Shown: positions 33,168-42,693 of the stretch, piece by piece
Position numbering within the stretch: position 1 is the stretch's first letter
Layout: every line of letters starts with the position of its first letter
Assembly: GCA_016932075.1 (NCBI GenBank)
Contig: JAFGDP010000113.1
Location: 1-64,000 of the forward strand
Length of the DNA: 64,000 nucleotides
Origin: Chitinispirillaceae bacterium
GTDB lineage: Bacteria; Fibrobacterota; Chitinivibrionia; Chitinivibrionales; Chitinispirillaceae
Direction of reading: 5' to 3'
Notes under the pieces: generated by a model
What the model saw: only the letters and a program-made list of their open reading frames with translations
The model's database searches: none
What the model was told of the DNA's origin: nothing
Position numbers and translations under genes: made by a program

Positions 33168-35579
33168 ATGGATGGAAAATCCCTGCGAGATGCGTTTTAC
33201 CGCTACTTGACCAATTTTTTAGCAAAGGATGAGTCAACAGCGACCGATCATGACCGGTATATGGCGCTTTCATATGCCGTGCGCAGTGAACTCATGAAAA
33301 ACTGGATCGCTACGCAGAAGCGTTACCACGAACAGAACCTGCGCCGAGTTTATTACCTGTCAACTGAATATATCTTGGGAAAGAGCCTTTTCCAGAACAT
33401 CATGAATCTCGGTATTGAGAACGAGATGGCCAGCGCGGCCAAGTCCCTCGGCTTTTCGATTGATGCAATTTACGAAAAAGAAGATGATTTCATGCTCGGC
33501 AACGGAAGCGAAGCGCGTCTTGCCGCCTGCTTGCTCGAAGCCTTGGCGTCGCAGGGCTTTCCGAGTATGGCCTACGGTATCCGGTATGAGTACGCGCAAT
33601 TCAGGCAGGAGATCCGTCACGGCGTCCAGATCGAACGGCCGAGTGATTGGCTGCTGCGCGGGAATCCGTGGGAAATTGTGCGGCCGGAATATACCTGTAC
33701 GGTGCAGTTCGGGGGAGAATGCCGGGCATGGCCGGATAACACCTTCGGTGTCTACGAGTGGAGGAATACCGAGGTCGTCCATGCGATACCATACGATATA
33801 CCCATTGTCGGATTCCGAAACAACATCGTGAACACGCTGCGCCTCTGGACGGCGCGTGCGTCTGAGGAGTTCCTTCCCGACTATCAGAACCATCGCGATT
33901 ACGAACGGGCCTATGCCGACCGGTCGAAATACAGCAGCATTACCCAGCTGCTCATGCCGGACGAAGATGTTCGAAGGGCAACGGATCTGCGGATGAGACA
34001 GCAGTTTTTCTTTGTAAGCGCATCGGTTCAGGACATCATCAGACGGTACAAAAGAGATAATAATAACAGCATAGCCGGTATTGACAAAAAAACGGTCATC
34101 CATCTCGGCGGCAGTCGTTGTGCACTTGCCATTCCGGAATTTTTACGTATCCTGGTCGACCATGAGGGTGTTCCATGGATGAAAGCCTGGGAAATAACCA
34201 GGAATGTCTTTTCCTATACCAGTCATGCGGTATTTAGGGAAGATTCGGAAGTATGGCCTGTTTATAAGGTCGGTCAATTACTTCCCCGCCACTTGCAGGT
34301 TATTTTTGACATCAACCAGATCCATCTAGAGGACGTGCGTAAGACCAAGGGAAACGATATGGGATGGATTCGGGACCTGTCTCTGGTCGAAGAGGGTGAA
34401 GTCAAACGGATTCGATTCGCTGACCTGGCGGTGCTTGGATCGTTTTCTGTCAATGGCGTATCTGCGGAACAGACGAAAATACTTAAAAGCAAGGTGTTTC
34501 CAAGCTTTTCACGCTATTTTGATGAACGATTTTCCTGTATTACGAACGGTATAGCGCTGCGACGATGGTTGCTTACCATTAATCGCCCGTTGGCATTTCA
34601 CCTGCTCAAATATATTGGAGACCGATGGATTCGAAATCCGGAACAGCTCGAACAACTCGAAAAATTCGCGGCCGATAAGCGTTGCGTTCTGGGATTGCAG
34701 GAGATAAAAAAGAGCGCCAAACAGCGGCTTGCCTCGCGCTTGCAGTCTTCCTTAGGCGTTGTGGTGGATGACGCTATGCTGTTCGATGTCCAGCTGGCAA
34801 AAATGCACATAAGCAAACGCCAGATGCTTCACCTTTTATACATTATCGACTGTTATTTGCATCTTAAACGAGAAAAAGCGCCGCCCCTCGGTATCAGAAG
34901 GCTGCACCTTTTTGCGGGCAAGGCGTCGCCGTCCGATTTCCTGGCCAAGCAAATTATCCACCTGATTGTCGCGGTTGCAAAGCATATCGACAATGATCCG
35001 CAGGTGCGTGAATTTCTACGCGTCCTCATGGTACCTGATTTTTCCCTTTCCCTTGCAGAGGCCATTGCGCCCGCCGCCGATCTTTTCGAGCATCTGACGA
35101 CGCCTCTGTTTGAACCGTCAGGCACCTTTGCCCTGAAATTAGCGGTCAATGGCGCCGTTACCATTTCAAGCTTGAGCGGCTCGATGATAGAATATGCTGA
35201 AAAGATCGGCAAAGAGTATATTTTTACTTTCGGAAAACGTGGAGAGGAGCTCGCTGCGTTTCATGACTATCGTGCATCTGACTTTCTTTCCAGCGACGAA
35301 CGGTTAAAGGCCATATTTTATTTTTTAGAAAACGACCTGATTCCGTCGACCTCCGACGGGCATGCGATCCTGCCCCTGCTGTCGACCATCCGTGATTCGG
35401 ATCGCCAGTTCATCCTGCTCGATTTCGCCGATTATGTGGCGAAACAGGAGCTTGTCGGGCGTCTTTTCCAGGATCAGCTAGCATGGCATACAACATGCCT
35501 GATGAATATTGCACGCTCCGGCTGGTTTACGAGTGACCGGGTGATCCGGGAGTATATAGAAAACATCTGGAAGACCTAA
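33168..35579 (+). CDS. Glycogen phosphorylase homologue with altered active site (probable pseudoenzyme)
   Basis: 803 residues, the usual length of GT35 alpha-glucan phosphorylases, and alignable by eye end to end: RVYYLSTEYILGKSLFQNI, CALAIPEFLRILVD, LLPRHLQVIFDIN, LFAGKASPSDFLAKQII. Key motifs are changed. GLGNGGLGRLAAC has become MLGNGSEARLAAC; QLNDTHPA has become HLGGSRCA (residues 312-319, losing the Asp and His); VKRIHEYKRQ has become LAKMHISKRQ (K568 and R569 of the muscle enzyme are Ala544 and Lys545); EASGTGNMK has become EPSGTFALK. The PLP-binding Lys (K657), the His of TNHTV (H353) and the late Lys550 remain. It may bind PLP yet be weak or dead as a phosphorylase, perhaps a regulator. 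ptsI begins 5 bp after its stop. Confidence 0.85.
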   Translation: MDGKSLRDAFYRYLTNFLAKDESTATDHDRYMALSYAVRSELMKNWIATQKRYHEQNLRRVYYLSTEYILGKSLFQNIMNLGIENEMASAAKSLGFSIDAIYEKEDDFMLGNGSEARLAACLLEALASQGFPSMAYGIRYEYAQFRQEIRHGVQIERPSDWLLRGNPWEIVRPEYTCTVQFGGECRAWPDNTFGVYEWRNTEVVHAIPYDIPIVGFRNNIVNTLRLWTARASEEFLPDYQNHRDYERAYADRSKYSSITQLLMPDEDVRRATDLRMRQQFFFVSASVQDIIRRYKRDNNNSIAGIDKKTVIHLGGSRCALAIPEFLRILVDHEGVPWMKAWEITRNVFSYTSHAVFREDSEVWPVYKVGQLLPRHLQVIFDINQIHLEDVRKTKGNDMGWIRDLSLVEEGEVKRIRFADLAVLGSFSVNGVSAEQTKILKSKVFPSFSRYFDERFSCITNGIALRRWLLTINRPLAFHLLKYIGDRWIRNPEQLEQLEKFAADKRCVLGLQEIKKSAKQRLASRLQSSLGVVVDDAMLFDVQLAKMHISKRQMLHLLYIIDCYLHLKREKAPPLGIRRLHLFAGKASPSDFLAKQIIHLIVAVAKHIDNDPQVREFLRVLMVPDFSLSLAEAIAPAADLFEHLTTPLFEPSGTFALKLAVNGAVTISSLSGSMIEYAEKIGKEYIFTFGKRGEELAAFHDYRASDFLSSDERLKAIFYFLENDLIPSTSDGHAILPLLSTIRDSDRQFILLDFADYVAKQELVGRLFQDQLAWHTTCLMNIARSGWFTSDRVIREYIENIWKT

Positions 35580-35584
35580 AACGC

Positions 35585-37342
35585 ATGAAAAGAGAGACGA
35601 AACTTCTCGGCATACCCGTGGTATCGGGCTGGGGAATGGGAAATGCCTATTTCGTTGGCCGGGCCGTCCAGCAGACTGCCACCATTTCAATTTCACGGCA
35701 GGACCTCGGCAGTGAAATCATGCGTTTTAACGAGATCCGGGAGCGTGCAAAAAAGGAGTACCGGCAGCACCATGCCGACATCAGCGCGGCGTCCAACGTG
35801 AAGGTTGACGCATCGATCCTCAATATCTACGAGCATATCCTTGATGATCCCGCCTTTATCGGTCAGGTTGTTGAAACGGTATCGACAAAACTTTACGATG
35901 TGGAGACATCCATCCGGCTTGTATCCAATGATTTCATCAAGCGTTTCGATTCGGCGGGGACCTCTTATTTCAAGGAGAGGTCGGGGGACATGGTAGAGGT
36001 GTGTGAAAAGCTTATTTCTTTACTTTATGAGGATGAAGGGCGCACAAAAAAATTCATGGATCCAGTGGTCCTCATTGTGTTGCGTACCTTTACACCAAGC
36101 GATATACTGTCTTACGATAAAACGAAGATACAGGCGGTGGTCACGGCGAGCGGTGGTAAGACCTCGCATGCCGCCATTCTGGCACGATCCTACAACATAC
36201 CGGTCGTTTCGGGCATTCGCAATCTTTCGGAGAGCATAGCGCCGGGAGATCAGCTTCTGGTGGATGCAGAAAAAGGCATTGTCTATGTGCGCCCCCCTAC
36301 AGCCACCACAGGCCGGTACCGGCGGCAGGCAGGCAGTGAGGCGGCCTTCGAGGTGTATAAGAAAAAATGGCAGCGTCCGGTATACACGCGAGATGGCGTT
36401 AAAATAGATGTGGTGGCGAACATCTCTCTTGCCGAAGATGTCGATGCAGCCATAGAATATGGAGCAGATGGGATCGGGCTTGTCCGTACCGAATATCTCG
36501 TTGCGAATCGTAAAGAGATGCCGGACCTGAAGGCACAGATTTCCTATTATGAGAGTATTTTCAAGAAAGCGCCGAAAAAACATAGCGTGATCCGTCTCAT
36601 GGATATCGGCGGTGACAAGGTCCCTCAGTTTTTTGATATGCCCCTCGAATTCAATCCTTTTATGGGATGGCGCGCTGTTCGCATATTTCTTGAGAGGCAG
36701 GATTACTTTGAGCTGCAGGTCGAAGCGATCATGAAGGCGGGGCTCTCGTATGACTATTCAATCATGGCGCCCATGGTCACAACCCTGCAGGAGTGGATCG
36801 ATGCAAAAACAGTCATTGCGGGGGTGGCCTCCCGGCTGGGAATGCCGATGCCTAAAACAGGGATACTATTTGAGGTGCCGCTTGCCATACTCGAGATAAA
36901 TATGTTCCTCAAGGAAATCGATTTTGCCTCAATCGGTACAAACGATCTCATTCAGTATCTCAGCGCGGCAGACCGTAACAATACAAAAGTCAATTATCTG
37001 TATAATCCGATCGAGCCGGCGTTCCTGCGGATCATGCGGAATGCGATCAAGACCGCTACTGACAGCGGCATGCCGCTGTCAGTGTGTGGTGAGATGGCCG
37101 GGAATCCCCTGCATACAGTGCTGCTCGTCGGTATGGGACTTCGGCGGTTCAGCGTGATTCCCAGGACTATTCCGATTATCAAAGAGCTCGTTTCTCACCT
37201 TAGCTATGTCGAGGCAGCAGAGAGTATTTCCCACATTGATGCTATTGATTCAACTCAGGATATGTCGCGGTGGCTTAAAAATCTCAATAAAAGGCTCTTG
37301 GGCGACGTGCTTTCCAAATTGCCGGTTGCCGTGGAGGTGTAA
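35585..37342 (+). CDS. ptsI: Phosphoenolpyruvate-protein phosphotransferase (PTS enzyme I)
   Basis: A 585-residue enzyme I, which takes phosphate from PEP and passes it to HPr. The active His lies in GGKTSHAAILAR (His195), the PEP site shows GLVRTEYL, DIGGDKVPQF, NPFMGWRAVRIF and GTNDLIQYLSAADR, and the catalytic Cys is in VCGEMAGNP (Cys501). All catalytic residues appear intact. There is no GAF domain, so it is the PtsI rather than the PtsP type. Neither HPr nor sugar permease genes are nearby; instead it is paired with the degenerate phosphorylase, pointing to a regulatory PTS linked to glycogen metabolism. The pairing is the only evidence for that. Confidence 0.93.
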   Translation: MKRETKLLGIPVVSGWGMGNAYFVGRAVQQTATISISRQDLGSEIMRFNEIRERAKKEYRQHHADISAASNVKVDASILNIYEHILDDPAFIGQVVETVSTKLYDVETSIRLVSNDFIKRFDSAGTSYFKERSGDMVEVCEKLISLLYEDEGRTKKFMDPVVLIVLRTFTPSDILSYDKTKIQAVVTASGGKTSHAAILARSYNIPVVSGIRNLSESIAPGDQLLVDAEKGIVYVRPPTATTGRYRRQAGSEAAFEVYKKKWQRPVYTRDGVKIDVVANISLAEDVDAAIEYGADGIGLVRTEYLVANRKEMPDLKAQISYYESIFKKAPKKHSVIRLMDIGGDKVPQFFDMPLEFNPFMGWRAVRIFLERQDYFELQVEAIMKAGLSYDYSIMAPMVTTLQEWIDAKTVIAGVASRLGMPMPKTGILFEVPLAILEINMFLKEIDFASIGTNDLIQYLSAADRNNTKVNYLYNPIEPAFLRIMRNAIKTATDSGMPLSVCGEMAGNPLHTVLLVGMGLRRFSVIPRTIPIIKELVSHLSYVEAAESISHIDAIDSTQDMSRWLKNLNKRLLGDVLSKLPVAVEV

Positions 37343-37374
37343 CAGTCCGCCGTTCGTTACGTGTTGCCTCTTCG

Positions 37375-37477
37375 TGCGTTAAAGAAACGCATGCTGCATC
37401 TTTTGAACAGGAACCACGCGCTCCGCGCATGGAGCACATCATTACCTCAAGGCACTATCGTGCCTTTCTTTGCTTTT
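37375..37477 (+). terminator. Terminator hairpins after ptsI
   Basis: A hairpin TGCGTT(aaaga)AACGCA at 37375-37391 is followed by a better one, AAGGCAC(tatc)GTGCCTT at 37449-37466, with a T-rich tail TCTTTGCTTTT. They lie between convergent ptsI and the esterase gene. The 226-bp spacer has no credible ORF. Confidence 0.5.
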
Positions 37478-37568
37478 CGGCCTCCTTGTCTTCGCGAAGA
37501 GCTGCGGCGGAGCAATGTGGCCGTCAAGCAACGCCGCCACCAATGGCGGTGCCTTTGGCGGCGGTCGT

Positions 37569-38390
37569 TTACTGGATTTGGCTTTTTCTGGCCGAGGGAG
37601 CGAAAAAACGGACCTGTTCACCAATGACGGTGCGGACAAATCGCGCGTCATGGCCGCCGGGCCGTTCACAATAAGCATGCACGATGCCAAGGCGTTTCAT
37701 TTTTTCATGCGCCATGCGGTTTTCGTTAAGCGCGAAATCGCCGGTTCCGCAATCGAGCCGTACTTTCTTGTTTTTATTTTTCAATGAATCGATCAACGAG
37801 ACCGCAGAGAAGGATTTCCAGAGGGTCCGGTTTTTTATATAGGCGCCGAAAATCGTTTTCATTTCCCATTCACCGGGGAATTGTGTGAGGTCCATTATAC
37901 CGGAAATACTTCCGGCACCGTGAAAGCGTTCCGGATGACGGGCGAGAAGGGTGATCGCACCATGCCCGCCCATACTTGTACCGATGAGAATTCGGGACGT
38001 GCTCTGTGCGGTACTTCTAAAATGCTTGTCAATATAGGTAATGCATTCGTCTGCAATGAAAGTTTCAAATCGTGAGGTGGGAACGGCAGGGCTATTGACA
38101 TACCATGAATTCCCAGCGTTCGGACAGACAAATATAATCTGAAAAGCATCAGCCAGCGAATCGAGAGGGGCAACTTGCTGCCAGACCTTGTGGTTGCCGC
38201 CGAATCCGTGCAGCATATAAAAAACGGGGAATCGTCCGTGGCTTTTTCGGTAGGTATCAGGAACAATGACGGTAGTTTTTATCGACCTGTTCATGCTTGC
38301 GCTGGGGATTGACGCTATGCTTACCTCGGCGGCTCGAAGCGGAAAAAAAAACAGCGTACTAAAGAAAAAAAATCGCAACACGGTATTCAT
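37569..38390 (-). CDS. Secreted esterase (esterase D / tributyrin esterase type)
   Basis: A 273-residue alpha/beta hydrolase with a signal peptide (residues 1-21, ending near LRAAEV). Motifs: YMLHGFGGNHKVW (oxyanion region), GTSMGGHGA (nucleophile Ser, GxSxG, about residue 140), DCGTGDFAL (acid Asp) and PGGHDARF (catalytic His). The architecture matches the S-formylglutathione hydrolase/feruloyl-esterase-like group that, when exported, often removes acetyl or feruloyl groups from plant polysaccharides. Transcribed alone; convergent with ptsI and divergent from the signalling gene at 38538. Confidence 0.87.
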   Translation of the reverse strand: MNTVLRFFFFSTLFFFPLRAAEVSIASIPSASMNRSIKTTVIVPDTYRKSHGRFPVFYMLHGFGGNHKVWQQVAPLDSLADAFQIIFVCPNAGNSWYVNSPAVPTSRFETFIADECITYIDKHFRSTAQSTSRILIGTSMGGHGAITLLARHPERFHGAGSISGIMDLTQFPGEWEMKTIFGAYIKNRTLWKSFSAVSLIDSLKNKNKKVRLDCGTGDFALNENRMAHEKMKRLGIVHAYCERPGGHDARFVRTVIGEQVRFFAPSARKSQIQ

Positions 38391-38537
38391 GGCATCTCTT
38401 CAAGGGAAAAAATAATAGAATTTCCCTGTTTCGAGTCAAGGCCGTATCACTCCTTTCTGTCGTTAATCGCTCTTCAATTGACTCAGGCATCCACGATAAT
38501 GTAAAATGATAGAGGCTTCTATTCGCTGCAGTTTCAC

Positions 38538-40901
38538 ATGCATACCATTATGACAAAAGAGGGGATGCACATACGCGTACTGGTGGTTGAGGACCGGTCA
38601 CCGTCAACGCAATCGCTTCGTTCCCTTTTAACCGGAAACGAGGATAATGCCTTTGCCGTCGTATCCACCAATTCCGCCGGCATTATCCAGAAAAAAATTG
38701 ATCGAAACGAAGCGGATATTATCGTGCTCACGCTGACGCCGGAAGACCGACGGATCGGCACGGTGCGGCAGGCGTTGAATAAGAATCCGGCGCTCCCGGT
38801 CATTTCCGTGACCGCAACAAAGCGGCACAGGGTCGGGTACCCTTTCAAAATCAGGGAACGACTCGTCCGCTCCGAAGTGGATGCCTACCTTCTTGGACAA
38901 ATGATCGTTTCAGTAGTCGAAAGCGGTCGTCTGGCTGGAGAGTTCGGCCAGCGTATCAGTGAGTACCATTCGAACGAAGCGCGTTTTATAAACGTGATAT
39001 TAAACAACGCTGATGGTATCGTTGTGGTGAAGGGCCGTAATACAATTTTGTTTATTAATCCTGCTGCGCGATTCATGCTGGGCACTGCGCTTGATAGTCA
39101 TAAAGGCAGGTTCCCGTATGCCCCTCCCAAAAACGACTGCGGTGAGATAGGGACGACGTCATCGGATGGGCGGAAAAGGGTGCTCGAAATGCGTTCGGTA
39201 CGTACAACATGGGAAGGAAAGGAGGCGAGGCTTTTCTCGTTGCGCGATATAACGTCCCGCAAAAGCGCGGAAGAAGCGCTCAAGGCGAGCGAGGAACGGT
39301 ATGCCCTTGCAGTTCGTGGTTCAGCTGATGGATTGTGGGATTGGAATCTTGTGTCGCGGCGGATTTATTTGTGTCCCCAGTGGAAATTCATGCTGGGATT
39401 TGGTGAAAAGGAGATCGGGGATGATCCTGAAGCGTGGTTATCCCGCATACACGATTCAGACGTGCGGGGAGTAAGAAAAGCCATTGAGGGGCATATCAGG
39501 GGTGAGATAGCGCGTCTTCGTATCGAACACAGGATCAGGCATAAAAATGGTTCATATCGGTGGGTCCTGTTGCGCGGATCAGCGGTGCGCAATAAAAAGG
39601 GGGTCGCAGTCCGTATCGCGGGATCAATGACCGATATCACCGAGCGGAAAAAGGCGGAACGGCAGCTAAAAAAGGCGCTTGCAGACCTCCGGTTCGCACT
39701 GGCTTCGGAAAAGATACTCATGGAGGAATTGGATAGAAAAAACAAGGAACTCGTCGAACTTTCAATCACCGATGGGCTTACCGAGCTGTATAATCACCGG
39801 TTTCTTCAGGAACGGTTTGATTTTGAATATAAACGGCTTCGCCGGTATGGCGGGTCACTTTCGATCATGATCATTGATATCGACCTTTTCAAATCGGTCA
39901 ACGATACCTATGGTCATCAGTTCGGCGATTATGTGCTTAAAGAGCTGGGCCTCTTGCTGAAAACCAATTCCCGTGAAGTTGATATTTGCGGACGATACGG
40001 CGGAGAAGAGTACATGATCATCACGAACCTTTCTGCCTCCGAGGCCATGAAATACGCCAACAAACTTCACACCACGGTTGAAAACCACCGCTTCTCCTAT
40101 AGTGGTCATACCGTGCATATTACCGTTTCGATCGGCATTGCCGAGTACCGCTCCGACCTGAAATCAAAGCAGGAGCTGATCGAACGAGCGGACACGGCGT
40201 TGTACCAGGCAAAAAATGATGGCCGAAATCTGATTAGGCTGTGGAAAGAAGTGGCTCAGCAGGATGAAAAAACCGTGGATAGTCTGGGTATCGAGGAGTT
40301 CAGGAAAAAATTTTCCAGCATATCCGACCAGATGCGCAGTGCGTATATGGAAGCGACTGACGCGCTTATAAAGGCGGTTGATGCAAAAGATCCTTTTGCC
40401 AGCGAGCACTCTCACTCAGTATCCCGATATGCGGTAGAGATAGCGCGTTACCTTAATTTGTCGCCTTCTGAAATAGAAGTGATACGCTATGCCGGCCTGC
40501 TTCATGATATCGGGAAAATCGGAATCAAGCAGGAAATCCTGACGAAAACAACTCCTCTAACGAAAAAAGAGTATGATGTGCTCAAAAAGCATCCTGTGGT
40601 CGGCTGCAATATATTGAAGGAGGTGAAGTTTCTTGAAAAGGAACTTCCTCTCATTCTGCACCACCACGAGCGATATGACGGTACCGGGTATCCTTACGGT
40701 TTAAAGGAGCGTGAGATACCGCTTGGAGCACGAATTCTCGCGGTGGCCGATGCATTCGATGCCATGACCGCCGGCCGGACCTATAAAAAGGGGATGGATC
40801 GCACGGCGGCGCTCGATGAACTCAAGGAGAAGAGCGGCCAGCAATTTTCTCCTGAAATTGTTGAAGCGTTTCTTAATCTGGCAGAAATGAAAAAAGTATA
40901 A
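38538..40901 (+). CDS. Degenerate receiver - PAS - PAS - GGDEF - HD-GYP protein
   Basis: 787 residues in one c-di-GMP signalling protein. Residues about 12-130 resemble a receiver (VLVVEDRSPSTQ, acidic E18/D19) but the acceptor position is Thr65 (DIIVLTLTPED). Two PAS domains follow (about 150-250 and 255-385, the second ending ITERKKAERQL). The GGDEF domain has LTELYNHRFL and RYGGEEYMI, an active-type GGEEF variant. The HD-GYP domain has HDIGKIGIKQEIL and HHHERYDGTGYP with all ligands. It may therefore both make and degrade c-di-GMP. Possible starts are ATG 38538 and ATG 38565. A STAS gene follows by 60 bp. Confidence 0.92.
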   Translation: MHTIMTKEGMHIRVLVVEDRSPSTQSLRSLLTGNEDNAFAVVSTNSAGIIQKKIDRNEADIIVLTLTPEDRRIGTVRQALNKNPALPVISVTATKRHRVGYPFKIRERLVRSEVDAYLLGQMIVSVVESGRLAGEFGQRISEYHSNEARFINVILNNADGIVVVKGRNTILFINPAARFMLGTALDSHKGRFPYAPPKNDCGEIGTTSSDGRKRVLEMRSVRTTWEGKEARLFSLRDITSRKSAEEALKASEERYALAVRGSADGLWDWNLVSRRIYLCPQWKFMLGFGEKEIGDDPEAWLSRIHDSDVRGVRKAIEGHIRGEIARLRIEHRIRHKNGSYRWVLLRGSAVRNKKGVAVRIAGSMTDITERKKAERQLKKALADLRFALASEKILMEELDRKNKELVELSITDGLTELYNHRFLQERFDFEYKRLRRYGGSLSIMIIDIDLFKSVNDTYGHQFGDYVLKELGLLLKTNSREVDICGRYGGEEYMIITNLSASEAMKYANKLHTTVENHRFSYSGHTVHITVSIGIAEYRSDLKSKQELIERADTALYQAKNDGRNLIRLWKEVAQQDEKTVDSLGIEEFRKKFSSISDQMRSAYMEATDALIKAVDAKDPFASEHSHSVSRYAVEIARYLNLSPSEIEVIRYAGLLHDIGKIGIKQEILTKTTPLTKKEYDVLKKHPVVGCNILKEVKFLEKELPLILHHHERYDGTGYPYGLKEREIPLGARILAVADAFDAMTAGRTYKKGMDRTAALDELKEKSGQQFSPEIVEAFLNLAEMKKV

Positions 40902-40961
40902 TACTATTACAGCGCTGGAATGGTATCTGCAGGGCGAATATAAGCGAAGCGAGAGAAACGT

Positions 40962-41297
40962 ATGAAAATGAAAATACAGGGAAAAGAAAAGGTAACAGTG
41001 CTTTCTCTTGAAGGCAATATCATGCAGGAAGACGTGACCATGTTGCGCAACCGCCTGGAGGACCTTATGCATAACGGGAATATAAAGATCATTCTGGATA
41101 TGCATGGGGTCAGCTATCTCAGCAGCATGTGCCTGGCCGTAATTATTGATATTAAGAACAGATTGGGAGCACAGGCAGGAGATCTCAAACTTGCCGATGT
41201 TAATCAACTCATAAAGAATCTTTTTGAAATGACCCGTCTTATTAAAAAAATTGAAATCTACGATACCGTGGACAACGCCTTTGCCGCTTTTTCTTAG
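40962..41297 (+). CDS. STAS-domain anti-anti-sigma factor
   Basis: A 111-residue SpoIIAA/RsbV-like protein: VTVLSLEGNIMQEDV, then IILDMHGVSYLSSMCLAVI, where the first Ser of YLSSM sits at the phosphorylation site and the usual Asp before it is Ser. The C-terminal half (LKLADVNQLIKNLFEMT) is typical. It follows the GGDEF/HD-GYP gene by 60 bp and is probably co-transcribed, which suggests a partner-switch output linked to c-di-GMP; the cognate kinase is not in the window. It converges with dnaA with only 13 bp between stops. Confidence 0.88.
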   Translation: MKMKIQGKEKVTVLSLEGNIMQEDVTMLRNRLEDLMHNGNIKIILDMHGVSYLSSMCLAVIIDIKNRLGAQAGDLKLADVNQLIKNLFEMTRLIKKIEIYDTVDNAFAAFS

Positions 41298-41310
41298 AAA
41301 ATGGCCTTTT

Positions 41311-42693
41311 TCAGGAAAGAAGGGAAGCCTCTATACCATCAATTTTCCTGCGGAGCGCCTGATCGTTCTCTAATTCATTTTCGATTTTCTTTAATGAATG
41401 AATAACGGTAGAGTAATCTCTTCCTCCGAATTCCAATCCGATAGTACGCAATGACTGGTTGGTCAGTTTTTTGCAGAGGTACATTGCAATTGAACGCGGA
41501 AAAGAGACGTCTCTCTTCCGGGTATGAGCCGAGAGCTGGTTTGGACTTAATTCAAAAGCATCTGCCACTTTTTTCTGTATCTGTTTAATGGAAATCCGTT
41601 GGTTTTTCCGAGCAATAACATCACCGCACAGTTCCTTGGCTACCTCAAGCGTGATATCCCTTCCGGTGAAAGAGGACGAGGCAATAAGCTTTATCAGCGT
41701 TCCCTCGAGTTCTCGTACATTCGACGTAATATGACTGGCTATGAATTCAACGACTTCCATGGGAAGCGATAACCCGTCGCTCTCTGCTTTCTGCCGGATA
41801 ATCGCCATTCGTGTCTCGAGGTTCGGAGGCTGAATATCTGCGATCAATCCACCCATAAGACGGTTGATCACATGTTCCATCATATCAGGAATTTTATCCG
41901 GAGTGCGATCGGATGAAAGGACAATCTGTTTTCGTTCGAGGAGCAGCTTGTTGAAAATTCTGCAGAATTCCTTTTGTGTTCCCGGTTTTCCGCTGAAAAA
42001 CTGGATATCATCAATTAAAAGAAGCTCTACCGAAGTGAATTTTTTATAAAACGAGGTAGAATCTTTTTTATTTACGACATAGTTAATATACTGTGAGGTA
42101 AATTCTTCACTGGTTAGGTAAACGATATTGTCGGCGGTTCCTTCGGTCTGGGCAAATTGACCTATTGCCTGAAGAAGATGTGTCTTTCCCAGGCCGGTTC
42201 CACCATAAATAATAAGCGGATTGAATGTCGTTTTTCCCGGTGCCTCAGCAACTGCGAGGCTCGCCGCATGGGCCATCCGGTTGCTCTCACCAACAATAAA
42301 GCGGTCGAAGGTGTAGTTGGGATGGAACTTTTGATGGGATTCAACTTTGTGCGGTATTGCAGCGGTGTGGGAATTCACAAACTGATCGCAGAGGGGCTGT
42401 ACTATTTTCCAGTCTTTTTGGACGGGGATAAAGGAAAGATTTTCAAACGAAACCGGTATTTCCTTTAAAATCTCCCGTATAAGAACTGAAAAATGCTCTT
42501 CAATAAAATCGGCAAAAAACTGGTTAGGAACGAGGACCCTGGCATTTCCGTTGGATATGGAGAGGTCGGTCGTTCGAAACCATGTTTCATAACTTGCCGG
42601 GCCTATTTTGTTGAGGATTTTTTCAAGACATTGGTGCCATGTCGATGAGTAGGACGGGTCAATTGATGGGTTGGTTTTTAACATTTTATCCAC
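41311..42693 (-). CDS. dnaA: Chromosomal replication initiator DnaA
   Basis: A 460-residue AAA+ initiator. Domain I begins about residue 15 (STWHQCLEKILNKIG), the AAA+ core has IIYGGTGLGKTHLL (Walker A) and LLIDDIQFFSG (Walker B), and domain IV holds the DnaA-box-binding helix-turn-helix ending LRTIGLEFGGRDYSTVIHSL. The start is GTG 42693 or ATG 42684; a consensus DnaA box (42686-42694) overlaps it, which suggests autoregulation. The gene reads away from the probable origin at 42694-43372. dnaN and recF, common downstream neighbours, are not present; the convergent STAS gene is there instead. Confidence 0.97.
   Translation of the reverse strand: MDKMLKTNPSIDPSYSSTWHQCLEKILNKIGPASYETWFRTTDLSISNGNARVLVPNQFFADFIEEHFSVLIREILKEIPVSFENLSFIPVQKDWKIVQPLCDQFVNSHTAAIPHKVESHQKFHPNYTFDRFIVGESNRMAHAASLAVAEAPGKTTFNPLIIYGGTGLGKTHLLQAIGQFAQTEGTADNIVYLTSEEFTSQYINYVVNKKDSTSFYKKFTSVELLLIDDIQFFSGKPGTQKEFCRIFNKLLLERKQIVLSSDRTPDKIPDMMEHVINRLMGGLIADIQPPNLETRMAIIRQKAESDGLSLPMEVVEFIASHITSNVRELEGTLIKLIASSSFTGRDITLEVAKELCGDVIARKNQRISIKQIQKKVADAFELSPNQLSAHTRKRDVSFPRSIAMYLCKKLTNQSLRTIGLEFGGRDYSTVIHSLKKIENELENDQALRRKIDGIEASLLS

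Noticed and set aside
37361..37787. ORFs between ptsI and the esterase gene
   Set aside because: They are frames opposite the esterase 3' end and the terminator hairpins, without recognisable protein features.
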